Assembly: GCF_905220975.1 (NCBI RefSeq)
Contig: NZ_CAJNBK010000035.1
Coordinates: forward strand, 1-51,329
DNA length: 51,329 bases
Reading direction: 5' to 3'
Origin: Paraburkholderia haematera
GTDB taxonomy: Bacteria > Pseudomonadota > Gammaproteobacteria > Burkholderiales > Burkholderiaceae
Shown here piece by piece: positions 27,371 through 36,114 of this stretch (position 1 is the stretch's first letter; each line of letters starts with the position of its first letter). The notes beneath the pieces were generated by a model that ran no database searches, was not told where the DNA came from, and worked only from the letters and a program-made list of their open reading frames with translations. Both the position numbers and the translations under genes were made by a program.

Positions 27371-27402
27371 GTAACGACTGTAACCGCTGTTACCGGAGTA
27401 AC
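27371..27402. repeat. four GTAAC/GTTAC boxes spaced 9 bp, before rpoE
   Basis: GTAAC at 27371, GTAAC at 27380, GTTAC at 27389 and GTAAC at 27398 stand exactly nine bases apart; the second and third form GTAAC-N4-GTTAC. The array ends 22 nt before a TACAAT (27424-27429) that could be the rpoE -10 box, so it would cover or abut the -35 zone. It may be an operator. Confidence 0.5.
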
Positions 27403-27469
27403 GTGCCACGATGATGGGGACGCTACAATGGTCCCCCGCCTTGCGCCCTATAGTTAACGGATTTATCAG

Positions 27470-28069
27470 GTGAGCGAAAAAGAAATTGATCAGGTGCTGG
27501 TCGAGCGCGTCCAGAAGGGCGACAAGGCCGCGTTCGAGCTTCTGGTCTCCAAATACCACCGTAAGATTCTCCGGCTGATCTCCCGCCTCGTGCGAGACCC
27601 GGCCGAAGTGGAAGACGTCGCCCAGGATGCCTTTATCAAGGCGTACCGGGCGTTGCCGCAGTTTCGCGGGGAATCGGCCTTTTATACGTGGTTGTACCGG
27701 ATTGCGGTCAATACGGCAAAGAACTACCTTGCGACCCAGGGGCGGCGCGCACCGACTTCGACCGAAGCAGATGCTGAAGAAGCTGAAACTTTCTCGGACG
27801 CCGACCAACTAAGGGATATCAACACGCCTGAGTCGATGTTGATGAGCAAGCAGATCGCTGAGACGGTCAATGCTGCGATGGCGGTTTTACCGGAAGAGTT
27901 GCGCACCGCCATTACTCTTCGTGAAATTGAAGGTTTGAGCTACGAAGAAATCGCTGAGATGATGGGTTGCCCAATTGGCACAGTCAGATCACGAATTTTT
28001 CGCGCTCGCGAAGCCATTGCGGCAAAATTGCGTCCGTTGCTTGACACACCTGAAGGCAAGCGCTGGTAA
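27470..28069 (+). CDS. rpoE: RNA polymerase sigma-E factor (AlgU/RpoE type)
   Basis: A 199-residue ECF sigma factor controlling the envelope stress response. Region 2 reads VSKYHRKILRLISRLVRDPAEVEDVAQDAFIKAYRALPQFRG with the usual sigma2 features; region 4 (TAITLREIEGLSYEEIAEMMGCPIGTVRSRIFRAREAI) is the -35-binding helix-turn-helix. The start is GTG 27470. It is followed by anti-sigma factor genes and a periplasmic protease, as in alginate-type operons. Confidence 0.97.
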   Translation: MSEKEIDQVLVERVQKGDKAAFELLVSKYHRKILRLISRLVRDPAEVEDVAQDAFIKAYRALPQFRGESAFYTWLYRIAVNTAKNYLATQGRRAPTSTEADAEEAETFSDADQLRDINTPESMLMSKQIAETVNAAMAVLPEELRTAITLREIEGLSYEEIAEMMGCPIGTVRSRIFRAREAIAAKLRPLLDTPEGKRW

Positions 28070-28150
28070 TCACTGGCTGCCGGGCGGGGCACGGGTGCAA
28101 TATCTGGATTAGTGGTGTCACTACGGGGTATTTGTAAGATGGGGAGCATC

Positions 28151-28777
28151 ATGGGGTCGGTCTCGATGCAATCGCAAGCCAGCTCGCGCGGCGAGCGTCT
28201 GTCCGCTTTTGTCGACGGTGAGTTGTTCGGCGAAGAGCATCTGAACACGTTTGTTTCCGAACTGGACGGCGAAGATCGTGCCGCCTGGTCGTGCTATCAC
28301 CTGATCGGCGACGCCCTGCGTTCTGACGATCTGGCGGTCAGCCCGGCGGCGAGCAGCGCGTTCCTGAGCGGTTTTGGGGCACGTTTCGACAACGAGCCGC
28401 ATGTGCTTGCGCCTGCCGCCATGCCGGTTGCACGCCGTTTGCTGGCGTTACGCCGTCGCGTTGTGCCGGCCTTTGCTGTGGCCGCTGCCGCTGCCACACT
28501 GACGTGGATCGTCGTGCCGCAACTGCAAGGCGTGCCGGGCGGCCCGGGTGTGGCGCAAGTCGCGTCGATCCAGTCGCATGGTGACTCGCTGCAACGTGTG
28601 GCCATGGCATCGGTGCCGGCCGCCACGCTCCAGCCGGTCTCGCAGGACGCCAACATCATTCGTGACGCAAGTCTCGATCAGTATCTGGAAGCTCACCAGC
28701 AATTCGCGCAACAACCGGTCATGCCGGGCTCGATGCCGCTGATTCGCGCTGCCGCAGTTTCTACGCAAGGCCAATAG
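28151..28777 (+). CDS. rseA: anti-sigma-E factor RseA/MucA
   Basis: A roughly 208-residue single-pass membrane protein that holds sigma-E inactive until cleaved. The N-terminal domain SSRGERLSAFVDGELF / WSCYHLIGDALRS is the RseA sigma-binding domain; one membrane helix follows (about residues 104-122), then a periplasmic tail. Starts at 28139, 28151 and 28166 are all possible; GGGGAG four bases upstream favours 28151. Confidence 0.9.
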   Translation: MGSVSMQSQASSRGERLSAFVDGELFGEEHLNTFVSELDGEDRAAWSCYHLIGDALRSDDLAVSPAASSAFLSGFGARFDNEPHVLAPAAMPVARRLLALRRRVVPAFAVAAAAATLTWIVVPQLQGVPGGPGVAQVASIQSHGDSLQRVAMASVPAATLQPVSQDANIIRDASLDQYLEAHQQFAQQPVMPGSMPLIRAAAVSTQGQ

Positions 28778-28781
28778 TTTG

Positions 28782-29825
28782 ATGCAGACTCCGCGGTTGA
28801 ATAAAACGACTATCTGGGGGCGGCTGCCGGCATTTCTGATTTGCGCAGCCGTATTGTTGTCCGCTACACCGCGGGTCTTTGCACAAACCGACGATCCGCT
28901 CGTCGCCCGTCGCACGGCCGCGGAACTGCTCGATCGAATTCATCAGGCCGCCCAGCAGCAGAACTACGAGGGCGCGTTCGTCTATCAGCGCGGCAATTTC
29001 GTTCAGACATCGCGGATCGCGCACTATGCGACCCGCACTGACGGCGAATTCGAGCAACTCGAAAGCCTCGACGGCAAGCCGCGCAAAATGCTTCGCCACA
29101 ACGAAGATCTCTACACGTTCGTGCCTGAGCGGCATCTGTGCGTGGTCGAGAAGCGCCAGAACAAAGATTCGTTCCCTGCGCTGCTGGCCGTAAGCGGCGA
29201 GCAGGTGCTGTCTGTATACGAGCCGAAGCTGCTCGGCGACGACCGTGTCGCAGGTATCGACAGTCAGGTGATCGAACTCGACCCGAAAGACGCATACCGT
29301 TTCGCTTACAAGCTGTGGGCCGACAAGAAGACCGGCCTGCTGCTGCGTGCGCAGACGCTTGATCCGAACGGTCAGGTGCTCGAGCAATTGTCGTTTTCGC
29401 AGATTCGCATCGGCGTGCCGGTCGACAAGACCGCTATCGTCAACGGCATTCGTAATACGACAGGTTGGACCGTCGTGCGGCCGCCGGTCGAGCCGGTCGA
29501 TATGGCTGCGCAAGGCTGGCAGATCACGCCGACCGTGCCGGGCTTCCGCAAGATTCGTGAGCTGCGCCGTCCCATGGCCGCGCGTGACGCGGGGCAGCCG
29601 ACCATTCCTGTCGATCAGGCCGTATTCTCCGACGGCCTTGCGGCCATTTCGGTGTTTGTCGAACCGGTCGAGAACAATACTCGCAAGGAAGGCGCGGGGA
29701 GCAGCGGCGCCACACACGTGCTGGTCAAGCGTCGCGGCGACTTCTGGATTACTCTGCTTGGTGAAGTGCCCCAGACCACATTGCAGCAATTTGCGTCTGC
29801 CATAGAATATAAAGCTCCGAAGTAA
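28782..29825 (+). CDS. rseB: periplasmic regulator RseB/MucB
   Basis: A 347-residue periplasmic protein that binds the RseA tail and shields it from proteolysis. It begins with a signal peptide (about residues 1-33, ending around RVFAQTDD). The N-terminal lipoprotein-sensor-like domain includes NYEGAFVYQRGNFVQTSRI, and the C-terminal domain contains VFSDGLAAISVFVE and TLLGEVP. ATG 28782 lies 4 nt after rseA. Confidence 0.94.
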   Translation: MQTPRLNKTTIWGRLPAFLICAAVLLSATPRVFAQTDDPLVARRTAAELLDRIHQAAQQQNYEGAFVYQRGNFVQTSRIAHYATRTDGEFEQLESLDGKPRKMLRHNEDLYTFVPERHLCVVEKRQNKDSFPALLAVSGEQVLSVYEPKLLGDDRVAGIDSQVIELDPKDAYRFAYKLWADKKTGLLLRAQTLDPNGQVLEQLSFSQIRIGVPVDKTAIVNGIRNTTGWTVVRPPVEPVDMAAQGWQITPTVPGFRKIRELRRPMAARDAGQPTIPVDQAVFSDGLAAISVFVEPVENNTRKEGAGSSGATHVLVKRRGDFWITLLGEVPQTTLQQFASAIEYKAPK

Positions 29826-29862
29826 TCTTCCGAATCACTCGAATCCCTCGGCTTGCTACGAT

Positions 29863-31395
29863 ATGACGACTTTCTCGGTGCGCAAATTCCTCGCGGCCGC
29901 GGTGGTGGTGGCGTGTTTGCCGCTCATGCCGCACACGGCGTCGGCGGCTCCCGCAGCCAATCTGCCCGACTTCACTGACCTCGTCGACAAGGTCGGCCCA
30001 GCAGTCGTCAACATCCGCACAACCACACGCGTGTCGAACAGCGGTGCCCGTGGTGGATTGCCGCCGGGCATGGACGACGGCGACATGTCTGAGTTTTTCC
30101 GCCGCTTCTTTGGCATTCCGTTGCCACAGTCGCCGCAATCGCCGGGTTCCCCGCGCGGCGGCGATAACGGTGGGAGCGGTAGCGGTGGTAGCGGTGGTAG
30201 TGGCGGTAGCCAGGACACGCCGGATAACAGCGATCCCGAACAGAACAGCGGCGTCGGCTCAGGCTTCATTCTGTCGGCGGACGGCTATGTGATGACCAAC
30301 GCGCACGTCATTGACGACGCGGATACCATTTACGTTACCCTCACCGACAAGCGCGAGTTCAAGGCCAAACTGATCGGTGTGGACGATCGGACCGATGTTG
30401 CCGTCGTGAAGATTAGCGCTGCCAATTTGCCGACCATTACGATCGGCGATTCGAACAAGGTGCGGGTGGGCGAGTGGGTGGTTGCGATCGGTTCGCCGTT
30501 CGGTCTCGAGAACACGGTGACGGCCGGCATCGTCAGCGCCAAAGGGCGCGACACGGGCGATTATCTGCCTTTCATCCAGACCGACGTGGCCGTCAATCCG
30601 GGTAATTCAGGCGGTCCGCTGATCAATATGCAGGGCGAAGTGATCGGCATCAATTCGCAGATTTACAGCCGTACTGGCGGCTTCATGGGCATCTCGTTCG
30701 CGATTCCGATCGACGAGGCGATGCGCGTAGCCGAGCAGTTGAAAACCTCGGGTAAAGTCGTGCGCGGCCGGATCGCGGTGGCGATTGGCGAAGTGACGAA
30801 AGACGTGGCCGATTCGCTCGGACTGCCGAAGGCGCAGGGCGCGCTGGTCAGCAGCGTTGAACCGGGTGGTCCGGCGGACAAGGCGGGCGTGCAGCCTGGC
30901 GACATCATTCTGAAGTTCAACGGCCATTCGGTCGACACGGCAACAGATTTGCCGCGCATGGTCGGCGATACGAAGCCGGGCACCAAGTCGACTGTCACGA
31001 TCTGGCGCAAGGGCCAGACGCGCGATCTGCCGATCACGATTGCCGAGATGCAGCCGGACAAGGCCGCCAAGGCGGATCAGAAGAAGCCGCCGGTGCCGAA
31101 GCAACGCGCGACGAACGTGCTGGGTCTCGCCGTTAGCGATATTCCTCCTGATCAACTGAAGACGCTGAAACTGCACAACGGTGTGCAGATCGACGCGGTA
31201 GACGGCCCGGCTGTGCGGGTCGGGCTGCAAAAGGGTGACATTGTCCTGCGTGTGGGCGATACGGATATCACAAGCGCGAAGCAGTTCGACGACCTGAGCG
31301 CGCACCTCGACCCGCAGAAGATGGTCGCGCTGTTAGTTCGTCGTGGCGAGAACACGCAGTTCGTGCCGATTCGCCCGCGCAGCGCGCCGAAATGA
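29863..31395 (+). CDS. mucD: periplasmic serine protease MucD/DegP type
   Basis: A 510-residue HtrA-family protease of the periplasm that degrades misfolded envelope proteins. A signal peptide (1-28) is followed by a disordered Gly/Ser linker (about residues 100-125). The triad is His148 (TNAHVID), Asp178 (DDRTDVAVVKI) and Ser249 (NPGNSGGPLIN). Two PDZ domains occupy about 285-375 and 415-505. It ends the stress operon proper; its stop overlaps the next gene by ATGA. Confidence 0.96.
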   Translation: MTTFSVRKFLAAAVVVACLPLMPHTASAAPAANLPDFTDLVDKVGPAVVNIRTTTRVSNSGARGGLPPGMDDGDMSEFFRRFFGIPLPQSPQSPGSPRGGDNGGSGSGGSGGSGGSQDTPDNSDPEQNSGVGSGFILSADGYVMTNAHVIDDADTIYVTLTDKREFKAKLIGVDDRTDVAVVKISAANLPTITIGDSNKVRVGEWVVAIGSPFGLENTVTAGIVSAKGRDTGDYLPFIQTDVAVNPGNSGGPLINMQGEVIGINSQIYSRTGGFMGISFAIPIDEAMRVAEQLKTSGKVVRGRIAVAIGEVTKDVADSLGLPKAQGALVSSVEPGGPADKAGVQPGDIILKFNGHSVDTATDLPRMVGDTKPGTKSTVTIWRKGQTRDLPITIAEMQPDKAAKADQKKPPVPKQRATNVLGLAVSDIPPDQLKTLKLHNGVQIDAVDGPAVRVGLQKGDIVLRVGDTDITSAKQFDDLSAHLDPQKMVALLVRRGENTQFVPIRPRSAPK

Positions 31396-31682
31396 AGACG
31401 GTGGCGCCGCTCACGCTCTACGGGCGCGCGTGGTGCCATTTGTGCGACGACATGCGTGCCGCACTCGAGCCTTTGCTGGTCGAATTCGGCGCGCAAGTCG
31501 TAGAGATCGACATCGACACCGATCCCGTGCTGGAAAACCGTTACAACGAACGGGTGCCGGTTCTGGTCTGCGACGGCGTTGAGTTGTGTCACTATCACCT
31601 TGACGCTGCGCGAGTTCGTGCCGCGCTCGCTGCACGCTATGTGGCGGCGCATTCGCCATCCACGTATTCAGGGTCGAGCTAA
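31392..31682 (+). CDS. glutaredoxin-like protein (DUF836)
   Basis: A 96-residue thioredoxin-fold protein. The redox motif is CHLC (LYGRAWCHLCDDM), followed by VVEIDIDTDPVLENRYNERVP with the cis-proline of the fold. It is translationally coupled to mucD. Its partner is unknown. Confidence 0.88.
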   Translation: MKTVAPLTLYGRAWCHLCDDMRAALEPLLVEFGAQVVEIDIDTDPVLENRYNERVPVLVCDGVELCHYHLDAARVRAALAARYVAAHSPSTYSGSS

Positions 31683-31815
31683 GGGCACAACACCGGAACC
31701 CACACCAGGCACACCAGGCGCGAGCATGCGCCGTTCACGCCCCGTTTCACGCTTCTCATGAGCCGTCTTTTCCGCCCGAGCCTCGCAAGATGCGCCGGGC
31801 GATAGCCTTTTCGGC

Positions 31816-31821
31816 TAAAAT
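31816..31821 (+). promoter_or_regulatory. candidate -10 box upstream of lepA
   Basis: TAAAAT lies 76 nt before the lepA ATG, inside the 215-bp gap after the glutaredoxin gene. The -35 region is poor. If used, the leader RNA would include the hairpin at 31845-31880. Confidence 0.35.
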
Positions 31822-31844
31822 AGATAGGTTTTTCACCTACTTAC

Positions 31845-31880
31845 AAGGCGTGCTCCGCTATTGTCCGAGCGCGCCTTTTT
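31845..31880 (+). terminator. terminator-like hairpin just before lepA
   Basis: AAGGCGTGCTC (31845-31855) pairs with GAGCGCGCCTT (31867-31877) with one G-U, round an 11-nt loop, and a run of T (31876-31880) follows. It ends only 17 nt before the lepA start, so it may act as an attenuator of lepA rather than a simple end of the mucD operon. Confidence 0.65.
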
Positions 31881-31897
31881 CGCTTGATCGGTACTGA

Positions 31898-33691
31898 ATG
31901 GATCATATTCGTAACTTCTCGATCATTGCGCACATCGACCATGGCAAGTCGACGCTCGCCGATCGCATCATCCAGATCTGCGGTGGCCTGTCCGACCGCG
32001 AGATGGAATCTCAAGTGCTCGACTCGATGGATCTCGAGCGCGAGCGCGGTATTACCATCAAGGCACAAACCGCCGCACTGACGTATAAGGCCCGTGACGG
32101 GCAGATCTACAACCTGAACATGATCGACACGCCGGGCCACGTCGACTTCTCGTACGAAGTCAGCCGCTCGCTGTCCGCATGCGAAGGCGCGTTGCTGGTC
32201 GTCGACGCAAGCCAGGGCGTGGAAGCGCAAACCGTCGCCAACTGCTACACGGCGATCGAGCTTGGCGTCGACGTCATTCCGGTGCTCAACAAGATCGACC
32301 TGCCGGCCGCGAATCCCGAGAACGCAATCGCGGAAATCGAAGACGTGATCGGCATCGACGCCACCGACGCTACGCATTGCAGCGCGAAGACCGGTCTTGG
32401 CGTCGAGGACGTGCTTGAAGCGCTGATCGCCAAAGTGCCGCCGCCCAAGGGCGATACGGAAGCGCCACTGCAGGCGCTGATCATCGACTCGTGGTTCGAC
32501 AACTATGTCGGCGTCGTGATGCTTGTGCGTATCGTCAACGGCACACTGCGTCCGAAAGACAAGATCCGCATGATGGCGACCGGTGCGCAGTATCCGGTCG
32601 AGCATATCGGCGTCTTCACGCCGAAGTCGAAGAATCTCGAATCGTTGTCCGCGGGCCAGGTGGGCTTCATCATCGCCGGCATCAAGGAATTGGCCGCCGC
32701 GAAGGTGGGCGACACCGTCACGCTGGTGAATCGTCCTGCTGCCGAGCCGCTGCCGGGCTTCAAGGAAGTGAAGCCGCAGGTGTTCGCCGGTCTCTATCCG
32801 GTCGAAGCGAACCAGTACGACGCGCTGCGTGATTCGCTGGAAAAGCTGAAGCTGAACGACGCCTCGTTGATGTACGAGCCGGAAGTCTCGCAGGCGCTTG
32901 GTTTCGGTTTCCGTTGCGGCTTCCTTGGTTTGCTGCACATGGAAATCGTGCAGGAACGTCTCGAGCGCGAGTTCGACATGGACCTGATCACCACGGCGCC
33001 GACCGTGGTGTACGAAGTTCTGCAACGCGACGGCACGATCCTCATGGTCGAAAATCCGGCCAAGATGCCGGAGCCGTCGAAGATCGAAGAAGTGCGCGAG
33101 CCGATCGTCACCGTGAATCTGTACATGCCGCAAGACTACGTCGGCGCGGTGATCACGCTGTGTACGACGAAACGCGGCAATCAGATCAACATGCAATACC
33201 ACGGCCGTCAGGTGCAGTTGACCTATGAAATTCCGATGGGCGAAGTCGTGCTCGATTTCTTCGATCGTCTGAAGTCGATTTCGCGTGGCTATGCGTCGAT
33301 GGATTACGAGTTCAAGGAATATCGCGCGGCTGATGTGGTGAAGGTCGACATGCTGATCAACGGCGACAAGGTGGATGCGTTGTCGGTGATCGTGCACCGT
33401 TCGCAAAGCCAGTATCGCGGCCGCGAAGTGGCGGCGAAGATGCGCGAACTGATTCCGCGTCAGATGTACGACGTAGCGATTCAGGCCACCATCGGCGCGA
33501 ACATTATTGCGCGCGAGAACATTAAAGCGTTGCGTAAGAACGTGCTGGCAAAATGCTACGGCGGCGATATTAGCCGTAAGAAGAAACTGCTCGAGAAACA
33601 AAAGGCAGGCAAGAAGCGAATGAAGCAGGTGGGATCGGTCGAGATTCCGCAAGAGGCTTTCCTCGCGATTCTGCGTGTCGAAGACAAATAA
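31898..33691 (+). CDS. lepA: elongation factor 4 (LepA)
   Basis: A 597-residue ribosome-associated GTPase implicated in back-translocation and 30S assembly. G motifs are clear: AHIDHGKSTLADR, DTPGHVDF and NKIDLPAA. The domain order of EF-G without its domain IV is followed by the LepA-specific C-terminal domain ending SVEIPQEAFLAILRVEDK. No strong ribosome-binding site is visible before ATG 31898. lepB follows 18 nt later. Confidence 0.98.
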   Translation: MDHIRNFSIIAHIDHGKSTLADRIIQICGGLSDREMESQVLDSMDLERERGITIKAQTAALTYKARDGQIYNLNMIDTPGHVDFSYEVSRSLSACEGALLVVDASQGVEAQTVANCYTAIELGVDVIPVLNKIDLPAANPENAIAEIEDVIGIDATDATHCSAKTGLGVEDVLEALIAKVPPPKGDTEAPLQALIIDSWFDNYVGVVMLVRIVNGTLRPKDKIRMMATGAQYPVEHIGVFTPKSKNLESLSAGQVGFIIAGIKELAAAKVGDTVTLVNRPAAEPLPGFKEVKPQVFAGLYPVEANQYDALRDSLEKLKLNDASLMYEPEVSQALGFGFRCGFLGLLHMEIVQERLEREFDMDLITTAPTVVYEVLQRDGTILMVENPAKMPEPSKIEEVREPIVTVNLYMPQDYVGAVITLCTTKRGNQINMQYHGRQVQLTYEIPMGEVVLDFFDRLKSISRGYASMDYEFKEYRAADVVKVDMLINGDKVDALSVIVHRSQSQYRGREVAAKMRELIPRQMYDVAIQATIGANIIARENIKALRKNVLAKCYGGDISRKKKLLEKQKAGKKRMKQVGSVEIPQEAFLAILRVEDK

Positions 33692-33709
33692 GACGAACAA
33701 CGGAACCCT

Positions 33710-34603
33710 ATGAATTTTGCGCTGATTCTTTTTGTGCTCGTCATTTTGACGGGCGTCGCATGGGTTGCAGACAAACTGGTTTTCATGCCGCAACGGCGCC
33801 GCGCAGCGGACGCCGTGGTCGCTGAGTTCGACCGCCAGCAGGCACGCGTCGGTGAGCGTTTTGCCGACGAAAACGCGGCGCAAACACGCGCGCGTCTGCG
33901 TGACGACAAGTTGCGTCAACCGTGGTGGCTTGAGTATTCGGCGAGCTTTTTCCCGGTGATTCTGGTGGTGTTTGTGGTGCGCTCGTTCGTGGTCGAGCCG
34001 TTCAAGATTCCGTCGGGTTCGATGGTGCCGACGCTGCTGGTGGGCGATTTCATCCTCGTCAACAAATTCGACTACGGCATCCGTTTACCGATCACCAACA
34101 CGAAGATCACCGAGGGCCGTCCGCTCGAGCGTGGCGACGTGGTGGTGTTCCGCTACCCGAAGGACGAATCCGTCGACTACATCAAGCGCGTAATCGGCCT
34201 GCCGGGCGACACCGTTGCTTATCAAGACAAGCAACTGACGATCAACGGCAAACCGGTGCCGGAAACGGCGCTGCCTGACTATCTCGACGAAGAACGCCTC
34301 GGCTACGCGAAGCAATTCGAAGAAGATCTCGGCGGCCGCAAGAACGCGATTCTGAATAACCCGGCCGTGCCGCCGTTCATCGTCGGCGCGGAAGATTATC
34401 CGTATCGCGATAACTGCACGTACAACGCACGCGGCGTGATCTGCAAAGTGCCGCCGGGCAATTACTTCATGATGGGCGACAACCGCGATAACAGCGCCGA
34501 TAGCCGCTACTGGGGTTTTGCGCCGGATAAGAATGTCGTCGGCCGAGCATTTTTCATCTGGATGAACTTCAGCGATCTGAAACGCATCGGCTCATTCCAC
34601 TGA
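33710..34603 (+). CDS. lepB: signal peptidase I
   Basis: A 297-residue inner-membrane protease that cleaves signal peptides from exported proteins. Two membrane segments (residues 2-22 and about 78-100) flank a cytoplasmic loop. The catalytic dyad is Ser104 (SGSMVPTLLVGD) and Lys159 (YIKRVIGLPGD); GDNRDNSADSRYWG marks the C-terminal core. lepA and lepB are a conserved pair. Confidence 0.97.
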   Translation: MNFALILFVLVILTGVAWVADKLVFMPQRRRAADAVVAEFDRQQARVGERFADENAAQTRARLRDDKLRQPWWLEYSASFFPVILVVFVVRSFVVEPFKIPSGSMVPTLLVGDFILVNKFDYGIRLPITNTKITEGRPLERGDVVVFRYPKDESVDYIKRVIGLPGDTVAYQDKQLTINGKPVPETALPDYLDEERLGYAKQFEEDLGGRKNAILNNPAVPPFIVGAEDYPYRDNCTYNARGVICKVPPGNYFMMGDNRDNSADSRYWGFAPDKNVVGRAFFIWMNFSDLKRIGSFH

Positions 34604-34625
34604 GCACGCATGCCTTGATTGCACG

Positions 34626-34674
34626 ACACGCCGCGCAGGTGGCCCACACTTAGGCCACACCAGTCGCGGCGTGT
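34626..34674. other. two-stem inverted repeat between lepB and rnc
   Basis: ACACGCCGCG (34626-34635) is fully complementary to CGCGGCGTGT (34665-34674), and inside it GTGGCC (34639-34644) pairs with GGCCAC (34653-34658). There is no T-run after it. A long duplex such as this could be an RNase III target or a Rho-dependent stop. Confidence 0.6.
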
Positions 34675-34766
34675 TATCACGCTACTTTAAGAATCCGCGG
34701 TAACGTCGCTTCACCACGCTTTTTCCGCAGGCCGTCCCGCGTTTTCGCCGGGGCAGGCGCCCGCGT

Positions 34767-34772
34767 TATACT
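34767..34772 (+). promoter_or_regulatory. candidate -10 box directly before rnc
   Basis: TATACT ends 6 nt before the rnc ATG. If it is a functional -10 box, transcription would start at or next to the A of ATG and give a leaderless mRNA. The -35 region (around 34743-34749) is weak and no ribosome-binding site is seen. Confidence 0.35.
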
Positions 34773-34778
34773 CTGCCC

Positions 34779-36059
34779 ATGCCCCTATCTCCGTTGGAAA
34801 GCCGTCTGCGCTACGAATTTCGCAATGCGGAATTGTTGCGCCAGGCTTTAACGCACCGCAGTCATAGTGCCACGCACAACGAACGGCTCGAGTTTCTCGG
34901 CGACTCCGTTCTAAATTGCGCGGTGGCTGCGCTTTTGTTCCAACGTTTCGGCAAACTGGACGAAGGCGACCTGTCGCGCGTCCGCGCCAATCTGGTCAAA
35001 CAGCAGTCACTTTACGAAATCGCTCAGGCCCTCAATATCTCCGAGGGCCTGCGTCTCGGCGAAGGCGAGCTGCGCAGCGGTGGCTTCCGCCGCCCGTCGA
35101 TCCTTGCTGACACGCTGGAAGCCGTGCTGGGCGCGGTGTTCCTCGACGGCGGATTCGATGCCGCCCAAACGGTCATCAAGCGCCTCTACGTGCCGATCCT
35201 CGATCACATCGACCCGCGCACGCTTGGCAAAGACGCCAAGACGCTGCTGCAGGAATATCTGCAGGGTCACAAGATCGCGTTGCCTACGTATACCGTCGTT
35301 GCGACTCATGGTGCGGCGCACAATCAGCAATTTGAAGTCGAATGCACGGTGCCGAAGTTGGACGTCAAAGTGTCCGGTTCCGGCGCGAGCCGTCGTGCTG
35401 CCGAGCAGGCCGCGGCCAAGAAGGCGCTCGACGAGGTAATGGCTGCCGCACCGGCCGTGGTTGCCAAGCCCAAGCGCTCGAAAGGCGCCCGTGCAGCGAA
35501 GAATGCCGAGCAGGAGATCGTGCCCGGTGTGACGGGTGTACAGGCTGCGCTCGATTTGCGCAGCCCGGATCGCAAGAGCGAGCGCGGGACCGGGCGAAGC
35601 GAGACACGCACCGCGCCGGTGGCGGAGTCCGCAGCCGAGCGGCCGACCCTGACCGCGACGTCCGCGCCGTTGGCTGTGATTCGCGCCGCGCACGTGGAAT
35701 ACAGCGGACAGGACAAATCGGAGCGTGCGGATAAGACCGAAAGAGCCGAGAAGGCCGCCGTCCACGCGAGTGACAAGTCGGCTGACAAAGCAGCGACAGA
35801 CAAGCCAGCCGAAAAGCTGGACGCCAGATCCGCCGAAGTCAGATCCGAAGGCTCGAAGTCCGCAGAAGCAAAACCTGCGGAATCAAAGCCCGCCGACACC
35901 AAATCGGAAGCCGCCACCGTTCGCATCGCCGACAAACATCGCAGTCGGGAAACCACACCCGGCGCAGCCGTGCCCACGCCCGGCGTGCCTGCACCTATCG
36001 AACACGAACCCGGCGTAGCCGACGCGGTGCAATCCCGCGTCGCCGATGCGGGCCATTGA
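34779..36059 (+). CDS. rnc: ribonuclease III with long C-terminal tail
   Basis: A 426-residue double-strand-specific RNase. Residues 1-150 form the catalytic domain with NERLEFLGDSVLN, and the second metal-binding segment is LADTLEAVLGAVFLDGG; a dsRNA-binding domain follows (about 155-225). The remaining about 195 residues are Lys/Ala/Glu/Ser/Asp-rich, without predicted structure, and far beyond the 226 residues of E. coli RNase III. The tail has repeats such as KSADKAATDKPAEK and AEAKPAESKPADTK. Confidence 0.95.
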   Translation: MPLSPLESRLRYEFRNAELLRQALTHRSHSATHNERLEFLGDSVLNCAVAALLFQRFGKLDEGDLSRVRANLVKQQSLYEIAQALNISEGLRLGEGELRSGGFRRPSILADTLEAVLGAVFLDGGFDAAQTVIKRLYVPILDHIDPRTLGKDAKTLLQEYLQGHKIALPTYTVVATHGAAHNQQFEVECTVPKLDVKVSGSGASRRAAEQAAAKKALDEVMAAAPAVVAKPKRSKGARAAKNAEQEIVPGVTGVQAALDLRSPDRKSERGTGRSETRTAPVAESAAERPTLTATSAPLAVIRAAHVEYSGQDKSERADKTERAEKAAVHASDKSADKAATDKPAEKLDARSAEVRSEGSKSAEAKPAESKPADTKSEAATVRIADKHRSRETTPGAAVPTPGVPAPIEHEPGVADAVQSRVADAGH

Positions 36060-36114
36060 TTGCCATCGGCGCGCCATTCCCCGCGTGCCGACCTGAACTT
36101 GCCGTAGCCCGAAT

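Noticed and set aside
31841..33919. Minus-strand open frame of 692 codons opposite lepA
   Set aside because: It is antisense to a certain gene, His/Arg/Asp-rich and without recognisable domains. The same holds for the long frames opposite rmuC, fabD, fabF, fabG, acpP and nhaD.
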